From NCBI GenBank assembly GCA_026027325.1, contig JAMSLZ010000001.1:3348001-3412000 (forward strand): 64,000 nucleotides of DNA, written 5' to 3'. This DNA is from Actinomucor elegans. Lineage: Eukaryota > Mucoromycota > Mucoromycetes > Mucorales > Mucoraceae. Shown here in pieces: positions 25,378 to 37,799 of this stretch. Each line of letters starts with the position of its first letter. The stretch's first letter is position 1. Below the pieces are notes generated by a model. It was not told the origin of the DNA. It worked only from the letters and a program-made list of their open reading frames with translations, and did no database searches. Position numbers and translations under genes: made by a program.

Positions 25378-26977
25378 ACACTTTTTTCTTTTCTTTTAGA
25401 TAACGTATATTATAGAATAACCTACTACTTTTTTTTTTATCAAACATTCTTGTACTAATCAAACTTGTTTACATATTATCATTTTATAATTTTATTATAT
25501 TCCTTGCACATAAACTATCCTATCAGTTCAATATTATACAAAGCAAACAACAATAAATACTAGATAAAACAAGTATACATATGTCAATGTTTTCCAGTTA
25601 TATCCATACCCCTAGTTGTTATTTGTAATATTAACGAAGTTGTATCAGAATTGTCATTTTTATTCAATTGCAAGTTATTGTTTATAAAAATCATTTCTTA
25701 AAGCCAACAAGATCGCAGCCAAGACTCGAGTGTTTTATATAAACATATAATTATGTACTCTCAAACGTCCTTTATTTACATTGATTATATATCTTAGGCT
25801 TGACAAAAGAAAAGGCAGAGTTTACTGAAATCGTTTGTTTTTAACTTTTTCACTACATTCCTTGATCTAATTTAGCTTATTATTACGTTCGAAAACTAGG
25901 ACATGTTAAGAATGAACTACTACATCTATTAAAACCATAGTTGGATTTATGTACTATGAGTATAGTGCACGTTAATAATGGACCGTGAAATACTGAAGGC
26001 TTTTTTTTCATATATTCTAAATCTAATGATCGATAGATCTCCCGAATAATCAATAGTCTATTGCCTCATCTGATAAGTATTCAATATTCAGTGCGACTCT
26101 TTTTACCCAATGCAATGAATCTATTATATTCATTATCAATAATTTCCCATTAATAGCGCATTATTCATATGCTCTAGAGCTAATAATGACCTATAAATTT
26201 CTCTACCGATCTCAGTCCAAAGCCGCATCTGTTAAACATCACATACTTAGAACGGACTTGTACGCCTATTAGGCCCTTTGTCAAATTAAAGCAAAATTAA
26301 TATCTTTTATATATTTGTCAATAATCATAGCTGTTGTGAATTACATGTATACTATTTAATGATCAATAAAATTGTTGATTGACCTAGATCAAATACAATA
26401 TTTAGTTAGTATTCCATACTCAGAATGTATTGTTGCATCTTGAACTTTTATTTAACTAGGAAAGCAGAAAATATCCCTTTTTATGCAATCCATGACGAAG
26501 CTTTTTTTGCCAATATGAAATGATATCACTATATACTCAAACACAAAACATTCTATATTAAAACTTTTGTGTCCAAAAGATACTAGTGCTTATTATGAAG
26601 TCCACCATCTGCTTTATGATGAAGCTTTCTGATCTTTCTTTTACTGTTCGTTGCAATTAACTTGAGGATACGTAGATTATTCAGTACACACAGCATCTAC
26701 TGCCAAACTTCTTTATCAAGCTAAAAATTGAGATAAGCTAGATTTGTCACGCCCATATCATAAAGCTGTCTCTCCTAGTACCATTTTGTTTATGAAACAA
26801 GGCCGCTAAACTTTGAAAAGCACAACTAATCTGAAGGCTCACCATTACATGACAAACTCATTTCCTAAATTAGCGCCCCACCAATTCAAACATTAAAATA
26901 CTAGTCGTGCTAAATCTTTTAAATAAATTATTTAACCTGATTACGAAAAAGCAGGCAGACTCTAGATAGCATAATTT
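25378..26977. other. Intergenic, several dispersed-repeat copies
   Basis: 3' region of the ATPase and of the convergent SDR gene. Repeat-family copies lie at about 25895-25932, 26030-26105, 26205-26275 and 26375-26440, three of them beginning with a GATCTC- or AGATCA-like phrase. No coding evidence. Confidence 0.5.
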
Positions 26978-28061
26978 TTACAAACTGGAAGCAAAATTAT
27001 TAACGGTAACACCACCATCCACTGTAATCAAAGCTCCATTGGTGTACTGACCGGCGCGGGAGGCTAAATAGATACAAGTACCTGCAATATCACTAGGGTT
27101 ACCAATTCGCCCAACTGGCACTTTTGCTACAATAACATCACCAAAAGCATCTAAGGTTGCTTTCATCATTTTGGATTGAAAAGGCCCTGGGGCAATGGTG
27201 TTGACTGTGATCCCATCATAACCTAATCTACCAGCCAAATGACGTGAGAGATGGTGAAGTCCAGCTTTGGATGCAGAATATGCATACGTTTCTTGAGCAG
27301 GCGTCTGCTAAAAGTTGTTAAAAGAAAATCAGGGTTCTATATGTCGAATACTTGCTCTGAGACCGTCAACTGATCCAATGTTGATGACAGAAGAAGGATT
27401 TTCAGTAGATGCTTTAGCAGTCAACAAATCATAACACCTATATATATATCAAAGATTATTACTTAGGTTTTGCCTGTTGGTGGATTTGATTCACTTACGC
27501 TTGAGTCAATGAGAACACTCGCTTCAAGTTTAATGTAAGCACTTTATCAAAAGCTTTATCAGGATAGTCGCTGAAGCTCTCACCCCAAGTTGCACCAGCA
27601 TTATTGACTAATACATCCAAATCTATTATAAAGAGGTCAGAAAGATCTCAATTACATGCTTGCTTCTAATATACGTGCGATCTTCTTTTTCTGACAGCTC
27701 CTTCACTAGACGCTCGATTTCCGTCATTTTCTGAAGATCGGCAGGCAAAGAAATACATTTCCCGAGTCCTAAGGCGTTCAGCTCTGCTGCAACTTTCTCG
27801 CACGCGTCAACTGAGCGACTGGAAATGTATACCTTGGCTCCAGCCGATATAAACCCCTATAATTCTATAAGATGTATGGTCGGGACTATTGGCAGTTTGA
27901 GGTGACTTACGGTTGCTATCATTTGACCAATACCCCTTGAGCCACCTGTGACCAAGACAACCTAGTTTTAATGCCTTTGTTATAATGACTTTTTTTTTTT
28001 GTGTTTATAAAGATGATCATAGTACCTTGCCCTGAACATTAAATAAGTTTTTAAAATCCAT
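26978..28061 (-). CDS. Short-chain dehydrogenase/reductase (SDR), classical type
   Basis: Exons 28061-28026, 27961-27911, 27856-27679, 27622-27499, 27437-27356 and 27304-26978 give about 265 aa. The Rossmann cofactor loop VTGGSRGIG, the structural NNAG, the catalytic Ser in INIGSVDG and Y-S-A-S-K (YAYSASKAG) are all present, with PG-x-F and TVDGG toward the C-terminus. The closest group is NADP(H) reductases annotated as RhlG-like or gluconate 5-dehydrogenase-like; the substrate is unknown. Two introns need GC donors: 27678-27623 (C|GCACGT) and 27355-27305 (AGA|GCAAGT). GT donors at either place shift the frame before conserved motifs. The first of these is a weak site and could instead hide a sequence error. 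The last acceptor could also be TAG at 27308, adding one Gln. Confidence 0.85.
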
Positions 28062-28211
28062 TTTAAAGTCAAATACTTAATAATAAAAAAAAGGAAGAAA
28101 GAAATACAAAAAAAAAAAAAAAAAGGAAATAGAGCTGTAATTTGTATTATCCTAAAACAATCTCTGTACTACAACGTATTGGAATGAATAACGATAATAG
28201 AAAGTGTACTA

Positions 28212-29522
28212 CTACTTGTTGCTTGCTTGCTTTGTGTTGATTAGGTCAATAAAATGATCAATGACCTACAGAATGCGCATAAATACACTTGGATATATAA
28301 TAAATCAAAACTGACGTACCAAATCAGGTCTCTTTTCTCTAACCAAATTTAATGGGTGAATTGATCTTACGCCATCCTTCCTACACACGGAGATTAGTAT
28401 GGTTTCGCATTTGTTTATAAAGAGCCTTACCATCTCACAGTGCAATATATAGGCGACTCAGGAAGTTCCTTCCCAACATACTCCACTTTCAAGGCCAGTG
28501 TTGCCCAATCGATTGGAGGTTCTTTGCTATAATGTTCGTCGAAAATAATTTGCTCATTACCATCCACTTGATCTTTTGGTGTTGATTTACTAGAGACAAT
28601 TGAACTAGTCATGGAACTATCACTGTCACCACCTTGAGACTCTCTTCTCTTTTTCTTTTCATGCTGCTCGAGAAAGTAATCTGAATATGATGCTCTTTTA
28701 CGTTTTTGTGAAGCTGATATAATAACTGGTTCTTCTTCTTCGGAATCTATTATCTCATCTTTTTCCTCTTCTTCGGTGTGCGTTGATCGATGTGAAAGGG
28801 TTTCTCTAGCCTCCTCGTCTGAATCACTTTTATCTACATCATCCTCGTCGTTAGCAACTACGGTCGGGGTTCTCTTTACAACACTAACAGCCGGCTCAGT
28901 TTGATCAATAGTTTCTTTCTCTTTTCCTTTGAGCGATCCACTTGTAACAGCCGATCCAACCGACTTGAAAATATCAGACAAGCTCTGTTGTTTTTTGACA
29001 GTAGGTACTGGCGCGGGTGAGGATGAAGAGGCGATAGAATGAGACGTAATTTCGCGTTGTTGATCAGTGTCTTTCTTTGTGAATAGGTCTGTAATTTTAT
29101 TTGTTTTTAGAGTTGAAGGTGGTGATACTTTTTCTTTTGATGTAGGAAGTACAATGGGTTTCTTTTTGCGCGATTGAATCTGCTCAAATAAAAGTCTGTC
29201 TTCTGAATTTTTAGAAAACTTCTCCCAATACTCAATGATTAAATCAACAGCATAGCTATGATATAACATGTTAGGTAAGAGGGCACACAGGATTCATTCT
29301 CCATGGGACACTTACACATTGGCTTCTCTTTCCCAGGTATTATCTTCCTCACCGTAATTGAGCCATTTAATAAAGTATGTAATGTCTGTTTTCTACACGT
29401 CATGTATATTTCAGTTATTGGCATCGAGCGATTCGATTTGAGTTATTTACCTTGCCCTTCTTTAAGAATCTATGATCCAGAATCTTTTCCACTTCATATT
29501 CTTCCTCTAGTATGTCAGCCAT
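28212..29522 (-). CDS. HP1-like chromodomain/chromoshadow protein
   Basis: Exons 29522-29451, 29392-29316, 29255-28431, 28380-28320 and 28265-28212 give 362 aa. The N-terminal chromodomain (about 7-62) reads EEYEVEKILDHR, then ITYFIKWLNY and DNTWE. The three aromatic-cage positions (Tyr, Trp, Tyr) that bind methylated H3K9 are intact. A long Ser/acidic/Lys hinge (~75-280) has KRKRAS-type basic patches. A C-terminal chromoshadow-like domain (about 285-350) contains LALKVEYVGKELPESPIYC, then VRW and VIDHFIDLI. The architecture is that of HP1/Swi6, heterochromatin proteins that dimerise through the shadow domain. The hinge is longer than in animal HP1. It lies 150 bp beyond the SDR start on the same strand. 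Confidence 0.88.
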
Positions 29523-30356
29523 TTTAAAATAAAAATTAAAAACAGTAAAAGAAAAAAAAAATTTACCAGCTGGCGCTCTGGTGGTTTAAATTCAGCGCGT
29601 TATTTTCTGGTACAAAATGCGTAGTTTTAGTATCATGCCAGTTTCTATTGTAAAAAAAGATCTACTTGGATCAGGCTGCTATAACTTCAGTACAATAGGC
29701 GTTATCCTTGCTAGTTTATCAAAGCCAGTCTATTGAGTAAATGGTTTCTTCTTGAATTTTGTTTTCAAATGGTAATATACGCGTTCAGGAACTTATACAT
29801 CCAAGCACAGCAATAACTCGTCAACGCTTGAACTGAATTTTGACAGGTCAAAAATAAGTTACTGTTATCTGAATGCTTTAAATGGAAAAAGTATCATACC
29901 AAGAATCCGAGCTTAGCTCACTCCTTTTCACTATATAGGCCTAACAAACAAAAAAAAAAGGTTTCCAATAAAAATGCACTTTACAAAACTCAATCAACAT
30001 AAGAAGCCAAAGAGTGCGTTCAATAAAGTGATGGTACATAGAATCTATACATTAGAGCAATTAGTCAATAGTTATTACAAGAAATATGCGACATCATATT
30101 ATCTAATTGTATCAAATGTATCTCAGAAAAAGACCTACTTACTAGATAACGCATATATCGCACGTGCTAGACAGAGCACGATAGTAGGGCTTATTTAAAA
30201 TCCACTGCACTACCTAGAGATTAGATTGGTTGAATGCTATGTTATTATAGGCTTTTATGAAATATATAAAGAAGGCCAACTTGTGAATTGTAAATAACAA
30301 TAAAAAAAGGCAACTTTTACTATCAGGATAGCTGATTCCATTATCAGCTTATTCTT

Positions 30357-30563
30357 TTATTTTGTTATTTTTGAATTCTCTATTTTGCCTTTCGTACTAG
30401 ATATAACATCGGCTGCCCATGAAACAGCTGGAAGAAAGGCATAGGCGATAGGACGAGGAGTGATCAAATTTTGAACAGCCTAGACAAAATTGGTGTTCGA
30501 CATTGTACGATTCAGGTTAGCTGTCCTTTCACTAATTCCTAATGCATCAGCTGTTTTTTTTCA
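30357..30563 (-). pseudogene. Possible terminal-exon remnant of an unknown gene
   Basis: On the minus strand a protein-like segment (LITPRPIAYAFLPAVSWAAD) runs to a stop at 30357-30359. It is preceded by a good acceptor (TTTTGTCTAG at about 30480), and an in-frame-looking segment with LGISERTANLNRTMSNTN lies just upstream. No start or further exons were found, and I do not recognise the family. It may be a relic or chance. Confidence 0.25.
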
Positions 30564-31159
30564 AAAATATTCATGCGAGAAGAGGGCTCAATACTGAAGT
30601 TTATTGTAATCGAGTCAACACCTGATGAGTGTTTTGAATCAATGCGTAAAGATGTGAAAAATTGTATTCCTACATAAAGCTTTCTTTTCTATTTGTGCCT
30701 ATGATTTATTGGCCGTACATATGCGATATTTGCTATTTCTTGGTGATAATGACAGAACTAGAGGAATTTTTTTATGAGCATATACCACTGTTGTCCTACC
30801 TTATATGTCGAATGAATTGATGATTACAGTACACAATTCCTTCAATAACATGACGCCCGCAAATACTTGAATACAATAGTAGCGCATTCGAGGATGTAGC
30901 TTCCAAGAATCATTCAGAATGCTGCAAAAGTTCTCATTCGGTTCCATAAAGCTACGCTCCATTCATATTTTCGACCAAGAGTCAACGAAGACTATATCTA
31001 CTAGCTCGTATATTCCACTATTACGGTCAGCTGGTGCTGAGGGTTTTGATGATTTCTTTCATTTTCTTTGCATAATGACATAATATCCGATTATTGGTTG
31101 CTCAGCCAATGCAATAGTTAACATACTATTTTCATAGATTAATATTACTTGGTCCACAC

Positions 31160-31563
31160 TGTTGTGATTATATACATCTTATACAATATTGATATCCCGA
31201 ATGATCAACTCAGCTATAAAGAATGACCATTGAACTCCAGCTCTAGATCAACATAATATAGACTTTCTGCATTAAGGTACTAGGCAATTAGTGTTCGACA
31301 CTAACCTAGATCAAGAGCAAGTAATAATCAGTTATAGATCGCCATAACATCCAAGCCATACATATATAGAGCAACCATTAGTCAACTACACCCTAAGTTA
31401 TCTATCCATTAAGATACACTCGCTGCTACAAATAACCAAAGCTTGAAAACATAAATACAAAATTCAATTCAAAACTAGAAGCCTATCGGATTATCAATAA
31501 GCTAGCCTACTTGGTTTATCAGACTTGCTCCAGTTATATATTTTCTACCTTATAAACATTATA
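31160..31563. mobile_element. Older solo LTR, same family as 41340-41742
   Basis: About 404 bp, aligning end to end with the LTR at 41340-41742. Shared text includes GCATTAAGGTACTAGGCAAT and CTACTTGGTTTATC. It begins TGTTGTGATTATA and ends AACATTATA, where the terminal CA appears mutated to TA. Flanks CACAC and CACAA could be a decayed 5-bp target-site duplication. No internal retrotransposon sequence is next to it. Confidence 0.7.
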
Positions 31564-33009
31564 CACAATATTTGAATTAATCGGCAAAATTAATTTTAAT
31601 ACCGTAGCATTAGCTATGAAAAAAGCCTTGTCTTGACCGCTTGAGCGACAGTAGAGTGCTACTTTTAATAATCAAATATCTTTTTCGAAAAAAAAAAGAG
31701 AAGTTTAAATCCTATTTTATCAATAGGCTTTATCCAAAGCAAAACTATCGTCTACTTATGCAATCTTTTTGAAATATTGATTTTATGAACTATCGAAGTT
31801 CGAAGTTGGTATGTCCAGGCGAACAGAATACACGCATAAAACTGGTTATGCGTGGTTCTAAACTAAAAATTGCCTCTGAGTTTAAACAAGCTGTAGTGTT
31901 ATGATTCAATATATTCGCATTGTAGACTGTTATTAGCAATTGTGATTAAAATAGTCAAATGCTACATAGGTGTCCAAGTTTGAACAACACGTACCTTTGC
32001 ACTGTGTTCATATCGGATAAATCTTTTACCCTTTACTGAAGATTTCTGTGGATGTGAGACACAAAGGAAGATTGAAATACCTGATCACAAAAAGCAGCCC
32101 GCATGCATGAAGAATAGCCTTTGTCATAATTGCGTCTCTTTACTAGCTAACATGTCTATATTTTGCGAGTAATAGAAGGGATTGGTATAACTAGTGTAAT
32201 AAAGAATATTATGAAAATCATAGTTGTATTCTGTATTAGAGTCTTCAAAGAAATCTGCTTCGTGACCATCATACAGGTCGGCCCAAACAACAAGTTCTTT
32301 TGATGAAATAAATATTAATGCCGTTCACAATTGGACAGTCTTTTTCATATTAAAATAGTAAAAAAGCCCATCTTTAGACTTTATGATATATCCATTCCCC
32401 AGCTTTTGCATTAAAAAACAATTGAACATAATGAAAGTATTCTGCGGAGATGTCCGCGCGTACCTGGCTTGTTAAAGAACTTGAGCGATTTTTGAGTGAT
32501 AGTTTTTGTATGATCATTTAGTGCAGTATTAAAAGTAAATTCGCTATTTACGAAGCATTTGGAAAACATCAAAAGTCATTTCGAAAGACCAAACTATATT
32601 CATATGCTGCTTTGTATGTGGCTTTTTACTATTTCAGGTTAGTATTGACGGCACAGTTTACCATTTCACAACACATCATAAAAATTGGCTAACACCAAGG
32701 CTTTAACATAAACTAGAGGAGTTCAGCCATAGATGATGCTTGAAATAAATGTGAAAATAGGAAAAAATGCATTGACCAAAATCCTATCCAGTAAACAAGT
32801 ACAAAAAACCAAATAGATCGTGAAAGTAAAGAATACATAGTTTTTCATAATGAAAAACAAAATCTAATTTGATAAAAAGGTTCAAGTATTATCTTTATTA
32901 GGTTATATTGTAGATATATTTTGTTTTGGAAGCATAAAAGCTTTTAAAAATGAGTAAAAGTTTTGCCGATGTAAGGCTAGAGGAATCTTAAGTAGAAATT
33001 TATATTTGT

Positions 33010-34431
33010 TATTACAATTCAAAAACCAACTAGTAAATGAATGTCTTGAAAGATATGACAATAGTCTCTCGTACATAAAACAACAGCATATTTATAAAAA
33101 GATACTTCGATTTAATATCATTGCTAGTGATGGTGTAGCCTCTAATCTAGGTTTCAATTCTGATGGGCCAGTAGCTGCTGGCTCTCTTGATGGTATTACT
33201 TTCAATGTCAATGATTTGGGTCCTACCAGCGATTGTTCCAATGCAGATCCCAGCTTCGCAGATTATGGTCTCATAGTAAAAGATGGTATATCTTCCAGTC
33301 AAATATCAGTCCGTGGTGAAGTGTTTCTTCCTAATGGTACGAATCCAAGTATGATTACTCAACAAATCTCTACATGTCCTGTAAACAATGACGGAAGTAC
33401 TGGCCTTTTCAATTTTGATAGTGTTATGAATCAAACTATTAATGTATCAAGGACATTTTCAACTTACCAACCCAGTCTTTATCTCGATGGAAGTGGGAAC
33501 TTGATTACTATTGGTGATAAAACCAATGGCTATGATGTTATCACCATGAATACTTGTAATGATGGAAATTGCCCTTTATATCCTGGAAAAATGTCTGATC
33601 CTTCTGCTTTCTTATTCAATGGAAGTACCTGGAACGGACCAGTATCAGGACAATGGCCATCAAAACTTATTATTAATGTATGTGTACATCATCCACTTGC
33701 TTATATATTATAGGAGAAGAGCTTGTAAAATAATAACTTGTTGTTCTATTATAGGTTCCTATTGACAGCGCACTGTTTTCTATTAGAACGACTAATCCTA
33801 GTATTGGTATGCATATCTGTGGCACAATTTGGAATTTCTACCCTTCTGATAATGCGGGTCATTATGATTCTAATATATTGCAAGTAACTCTTGAGAATGA
33901 GAACCTAATAGGTGGTCTCTTTCTCATCCCAGAAGGTATTTCTATCAACGTAGAGTAACAAGTTTACCAATATTATATGTTCTAGGCGTACTCTTCTCTG
34001 TGGGGACCAGTACCGCAGGCACTATAGTGGCCCTCCAATATACTAATTTGCTTGGCCGAGTTCATAATTTCAAGGCCTTAGATGAAAACTGCGAGTTCTT
34101 CAATGATTGCAATGCCCTAGATAATTGTACACCCGGAGAAACTACAACTAGTACTACTACCACTACTTCTACCGCAACTTTGGGGACTCTAACAACCACT
34201 GAAACCGATACTGTTACTACCACCTCACTCAGCGAAGTAACTCAAACTCAAACTATTACTGAAAATGAAACAACTACCACTGCTGTTATCATCATACCAG
34301 AACAAAAAGGACATAAGCACTCGAAACACGATGGTAGTTATCATAACAAAGATGATGATAGCGAGGAAGAAGAAGATGATGATTGTGAGGAAGAATATGC
34401 AGACAAAAAGCAGAGTGATGAAGACGATTAG
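33010..34431 (+). pseudogene. Secreted pAdhesive-like protein, copy 1 (first exon deleted)
   Basis: Exons equivalent to 2-4 are intact (33102-33677, 33755-33935, 33986-34431) and nearly identical to copy 2. Exon 1, with the start codon and signal peptide, is missing. The break falls exactly at an 11-bp word (TTATAAAAAGA) that in copies 2-4 occurs both in the promoter and at the end of intron 1, so a deletion between these direct repeats explains the loss. The C-terminal tail is His/Lys then Asp/Glu-rich and ends differently (KQSDEDD). A frame open from 33006 exists but lacks a signal peptide. The 3' side runs into the left terminal repeat of DIRS copy A. Confidence 0.8.
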
Positions 34432-34451
34432 GTAAAAATATCTGAATTCTA

Positions 34452-34518
34452 GGTCGAAAAAATTCTCTTAAGAATTGTTTGAGACCATCAGAACAAAATA
34501 GGAAATATTATTATGCTA
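34452..34518 (+). repeat. DIRS left inverted terminal repeat (copy A)
   Basis: About 65 bp whose reverse complement is found at the right end of copy B (45276-45340), apart from a 3-base indel and few substitutions. The shared core includes TTTGAGACCATCAGAACAAA and GGAAATATTATTATGCTA. Confidence 0.85.
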
Positions 34519-34669
34519 GAATCTTGAACCTTTATTTCATAGCGATTATTAAAGATATAAAAGAAAGTGAAAATGAAATCAATAAAGATCTATCTTCTTT
34601 TTCGCTCGGTCATTACCGGCTTATAATTATCAGTACACCTACAGAACACTAAACATTTATTTACTCTCA

Positions 34670-35646
34670 ATGTCCTCTATGGAAGAGCAATTTCACATGA
34701 TGCAACAACAAATTATTGCCCTCCAGGAACAACTTAACGGTGCTTCTACTCCTATGGAGTCAGCAGATGACACTGCTATATTACCTCTTCACTCAGTGGG
34801 AGTTCGTCCTCAATATGCCTGGTCTCCTTCCGATGCTCTGACCGAATTGATGAACTTAAATGCTCCCTTACATACTTCGAATTTACTTTCAGGCTCGGAA
34901 CGTAAGACGATCATTGAATCATACCCTCCTATGGCACACCTGGAATACAACAAAGCTCCAGTTACTATCCCCACTGCTGAAAGACTCATGAACAAGAGTC
35001 AAAAATATGGATAATTCCCTCAAAAAACCTGCAGTACCTTTTGTCAGCTACTTTCCGACCATTAGATATTCTGAGCCATGAACTCGTAGGCTCTGAAACG
35101 GGTAACCCAAATTTGGAGCGTTATTGTACTATGCGAAGGGATGTCTGCCGACTCTTGCTTCATGTATGTTCGGCCATGACTCAAGTCCGTAACAACATTG
35201 CTTTCCGCGCTGTCAACCCATCATTCTCTATGAAACCTAAGCAAGAGGTCAACTATACTCTTCCCTTGGATGAATTTCAGAATACTTTGATTCAACAAAC
35301 AGCAGCAAGAAAAGCTACTTGTGAAGCAACTGTTAATCGTTATCAACGACGCTTTCCTTCAGGAAACTCTGTTTACGTTAGTTCCTTCTTGAATGTTTCG
35401 GATCCGCAGTTTTTTTTTGGTCAAGTCCACCCTTATAGCAGAGTGGTTACAACAATAGCAGCAGCAGTGGCTGCGACAGCTGCAACAGCAATTTCAACAA
35501 CAACCGCAACTTCAGCACCAGCAACAACAATAAGAAGAACCCCAATCCTTTTCAACAGTAATCTCAGCAACAACAGCACCAACAGTCAATCCAGTAGGAG
35601 GACGGCTCAGCAAGTATTTTACAAAATGGACAGAAATTTCCAATAG
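34670..35646 (+). pseudogene. DIRS gag-like region, copy A
   Basis: A first frame (34670-35014) begins with a Gln-rich coiled-coil-like segment. A second frame (35041-35646), shifted relative to it, contains NPNLERYCTMRRDVCRLLLH, followed by Ala/Thr and Gln-coded simple repeats. The frameshift near 35000 separates what looks like one ancestral product. No zinc knuckle is evident, as is usual for DIRS Gag. Confidence 0.6.
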
Positions 35647-35689
35647 CTCATTTGTCAACACAACAATCAAGTACGGCTACAACATTCCT

Positions 35690-37610
35690 TTCCACACTTC
35701 ACCTCCCGTCATCTCAACACCAACTCCAATCATTCCATTCTCAACCGAACAATCTTACCAGATAGACCAAGCGATACAGGATTTACTACAAAAAGCTGCT
35801 ATCGATAAAGTATCTCCACAACAAGTGAAAGAAATTCCCGGGTTCTACAGTTCAACGTTCGTCATCCCCAAAAAGAATAGCGGCATTCGTCCTGTATTCA
35901 ACCCCAAGGATTTTAATTAGTATCTGGAGGTACTGCATTTCAAAATGGAAACAATCAGAGAAGTATCGCAGATGACTGATCCAAACGATTACTTGGTCTC
36001 AATCGATTTATCCGATGCATTCCTACACATAGGACTACAACAAGACTCGCGACGCTTTCTTCGTCTAAAATGGAAGGATCAAATGTATCAATATCGCACC
36101 GTTCCTTTTGGCTTGGCTTCAAGTTCTTATGTTTTCACGAAAGTATGCAGGCCCATTTTAGAGCACTTCCGCTCGAAAGGCGTCAAATTATCAGCATACC
36201 TGGACGACTGAATTTTGGCAGCACCAACGAAACAATTAGTCACACAACAAGCGCAAGAAGTGGTATCTCTACTACAAAAATTGGGATGGATCGTAAACTT
36301 CAAGAAGTCAGCTCTACTCCCTTTACAACGAATAGAACACCTAGGTTTTGTTTTGAATACAAAAAACATGACAGCCTCACTACCTCTGAAGAAACTTCGG
36401 GACATCCGTCTATCTATCAAACAAACGCTAGACCATCCCAATCGCCAATCCCCCAGGATAATCCACAGTTTGACCATGCTAATCCAGGCAGTAACCTTTG
36501 CAATATCCCCAGTGTTGTAAAGGTGGTAGATAGAGATTATATAGAAAGATAGGAAATACCTTTGAAACTGTTGATAGTTTTTATTAGCAGATCAAGAATT
36601 GATTCACTGGTCAAAAGGTGATAAAACGCGTCTCATACACTTTTTTTACGATCGGTGCTTGATTCTAAATTCATATTACGATTTGCCAGGAACAAGGTTG
36701 GACTGCGTATAATGAAGACCAGGGATAATAACCAAGTGAGCGGACCAAGATTAGCGGCAAGGAGTGTCGGGATCATTATATTCAAAAGTAATAGTACTTG
36801 GATGCATATTTGGTGTGAGAGATAGTCATTTATCAATTAGCATCTACTTGCTCAGTGTGATATATAAATAAAGATCTTTTAGCATAATCAAATACAGTCA
36901 TTTACAATCTGGTTCTTGGTAATAATGCTTAATACACTTCTGTAGCTATATATAAGGATATTTATACGATTTTACATCAGTACAGTATTCTCTTATTAAT
37001 ATAATCATGAGTGTTTACAACACCCAGCGCGTCTCTACACTCGCCATCTTTTATACTACAAGAACCAAATGGTGAAAACAGATGCCGGCTGGGATCTCCC
37101 TCGTCCTTTAGACCAAGTCAGCAAGGAAGAACTCAACTGGTGGTACTCCAATCTGCAGAAATGGAACAGTCGGTCCCTTTTAACAGCCACACCCACACAG
37201 ACTATCTTTGTAGATGCTAGCGACACGGACTGGGATTGCAGTTGGAATAAATCAAGACAGCCCACTTGGCCCTCAAGACTCTCCCGATACTGGCGAATTC
37301 GACTATTCTGATCAGGACAGATAATACAACCAGTCTATCATATATCAACAAACAAGGCGGTACTCGGTCGCTCTCTCTCCTGAATCTAGTAACCGAAGTC
37401 TGGAACTGGTGCCTCAACAAAAATATAACTATACAGGCCCAACATATCAGCGGCATACACAATGTAACAGCCGACATGGAATCTCGCAGAACTTATTTCA
37501 AGAACCAATGGCAAATCAAACCGGAAATATTTCAGAAAATCAATCACCATTGGGACCCTCACTCGATGGATCTATTCGCAAACAGGACAACCAAGCTATT
37601 ACCAAAATAG
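35690..37610 (+). pseudogene. DIRS reverse transcriptase-RNase H, copy A (broken, LTR-interrupted)
   Basis: RT motifs seen: SGIRPVFNPKDFN, VSIDLSDAFLHIGL, YRTVPFGLASSSYVFTKV, and the catalytic SAYLDD near 36190-36208. RNase H follows with IFVDASDTDWD and LIRTDNTTSLSYINKQGG. A TAG stop at 35918-35920 and a TGA right after YLDD (36209-36211) are CAG and TGG in copy B. A further frameshift lies near 37255. The solo LTR at 36513-37022 splits the frame. Confidence 0.8.
36513..37022. mobile_element. Solo LTR (family 1) inserted in DIRS copy A
   Basis: 510 bp beginning TGTTGTAAA and ending TTTACAACA, a perfect 9-bp inverted terminal pair with TG...CA ends. It is flanked by 5-bp direct repeats CCCAG at 36508-36512 and 37023-37027. 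The segment is absent from the homologous place in copy B (near 43370). It has TATA-like text (TATATATAAGG, about 36949-36960), as expected in an LTR promoter. Confidence 0.92.
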
Positions 37611-37799
37611 GTGCCTTGGCTTCCGGATCCGGATGCGTTTTTGATACAATGGAAGAATTGGACGATACCTTTCGCAACTCCCCCCCCCCCGGAATCTCAT
37701 CTCACGGGTATTACGGAAGATAATACAGGAACAAGTTCCTCGGATAACTGTAGTGGTTCCATATTGGCCCAGTGTGATTTGGTTCCCAATCTTGCAACA

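Larger units (their letters stand above)
29523..33009. other. 3.5-kb gene-poor region with a solo LTR and a possible gene remnant
   Basis: Upstream of the HP1-like gene. It holds a solo-LTR-like copy (31160-31563) and a possible decayed terminal exon (30357-30563), both listed separately. The 74-codon frame 29974-30198 has a TATATA just upstream but no recognisable domain. The rest is AT-rich and unassigned. The secreted-protein array starts at about 33010. Confidence 0.45.

Noticed and set aside
29974..30198. 74-codon frame with upstream TATATA
   Set aside because: Composition is Lys/Tyr/Asn-rich as expected for random AT-rich DNA; no splice sites or family.
30573..30677. Short + frame MREEGSILKFIVIESTPDE...
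   Set aside because: Only 34 codons, with no upstream exon or known family; overlaps the region of the minus-strand remnant.
36633..36836. 67-codon minus-strand frame
   Set aside because: Lies wholly inside the solo LTR; LTRs do not normally code.
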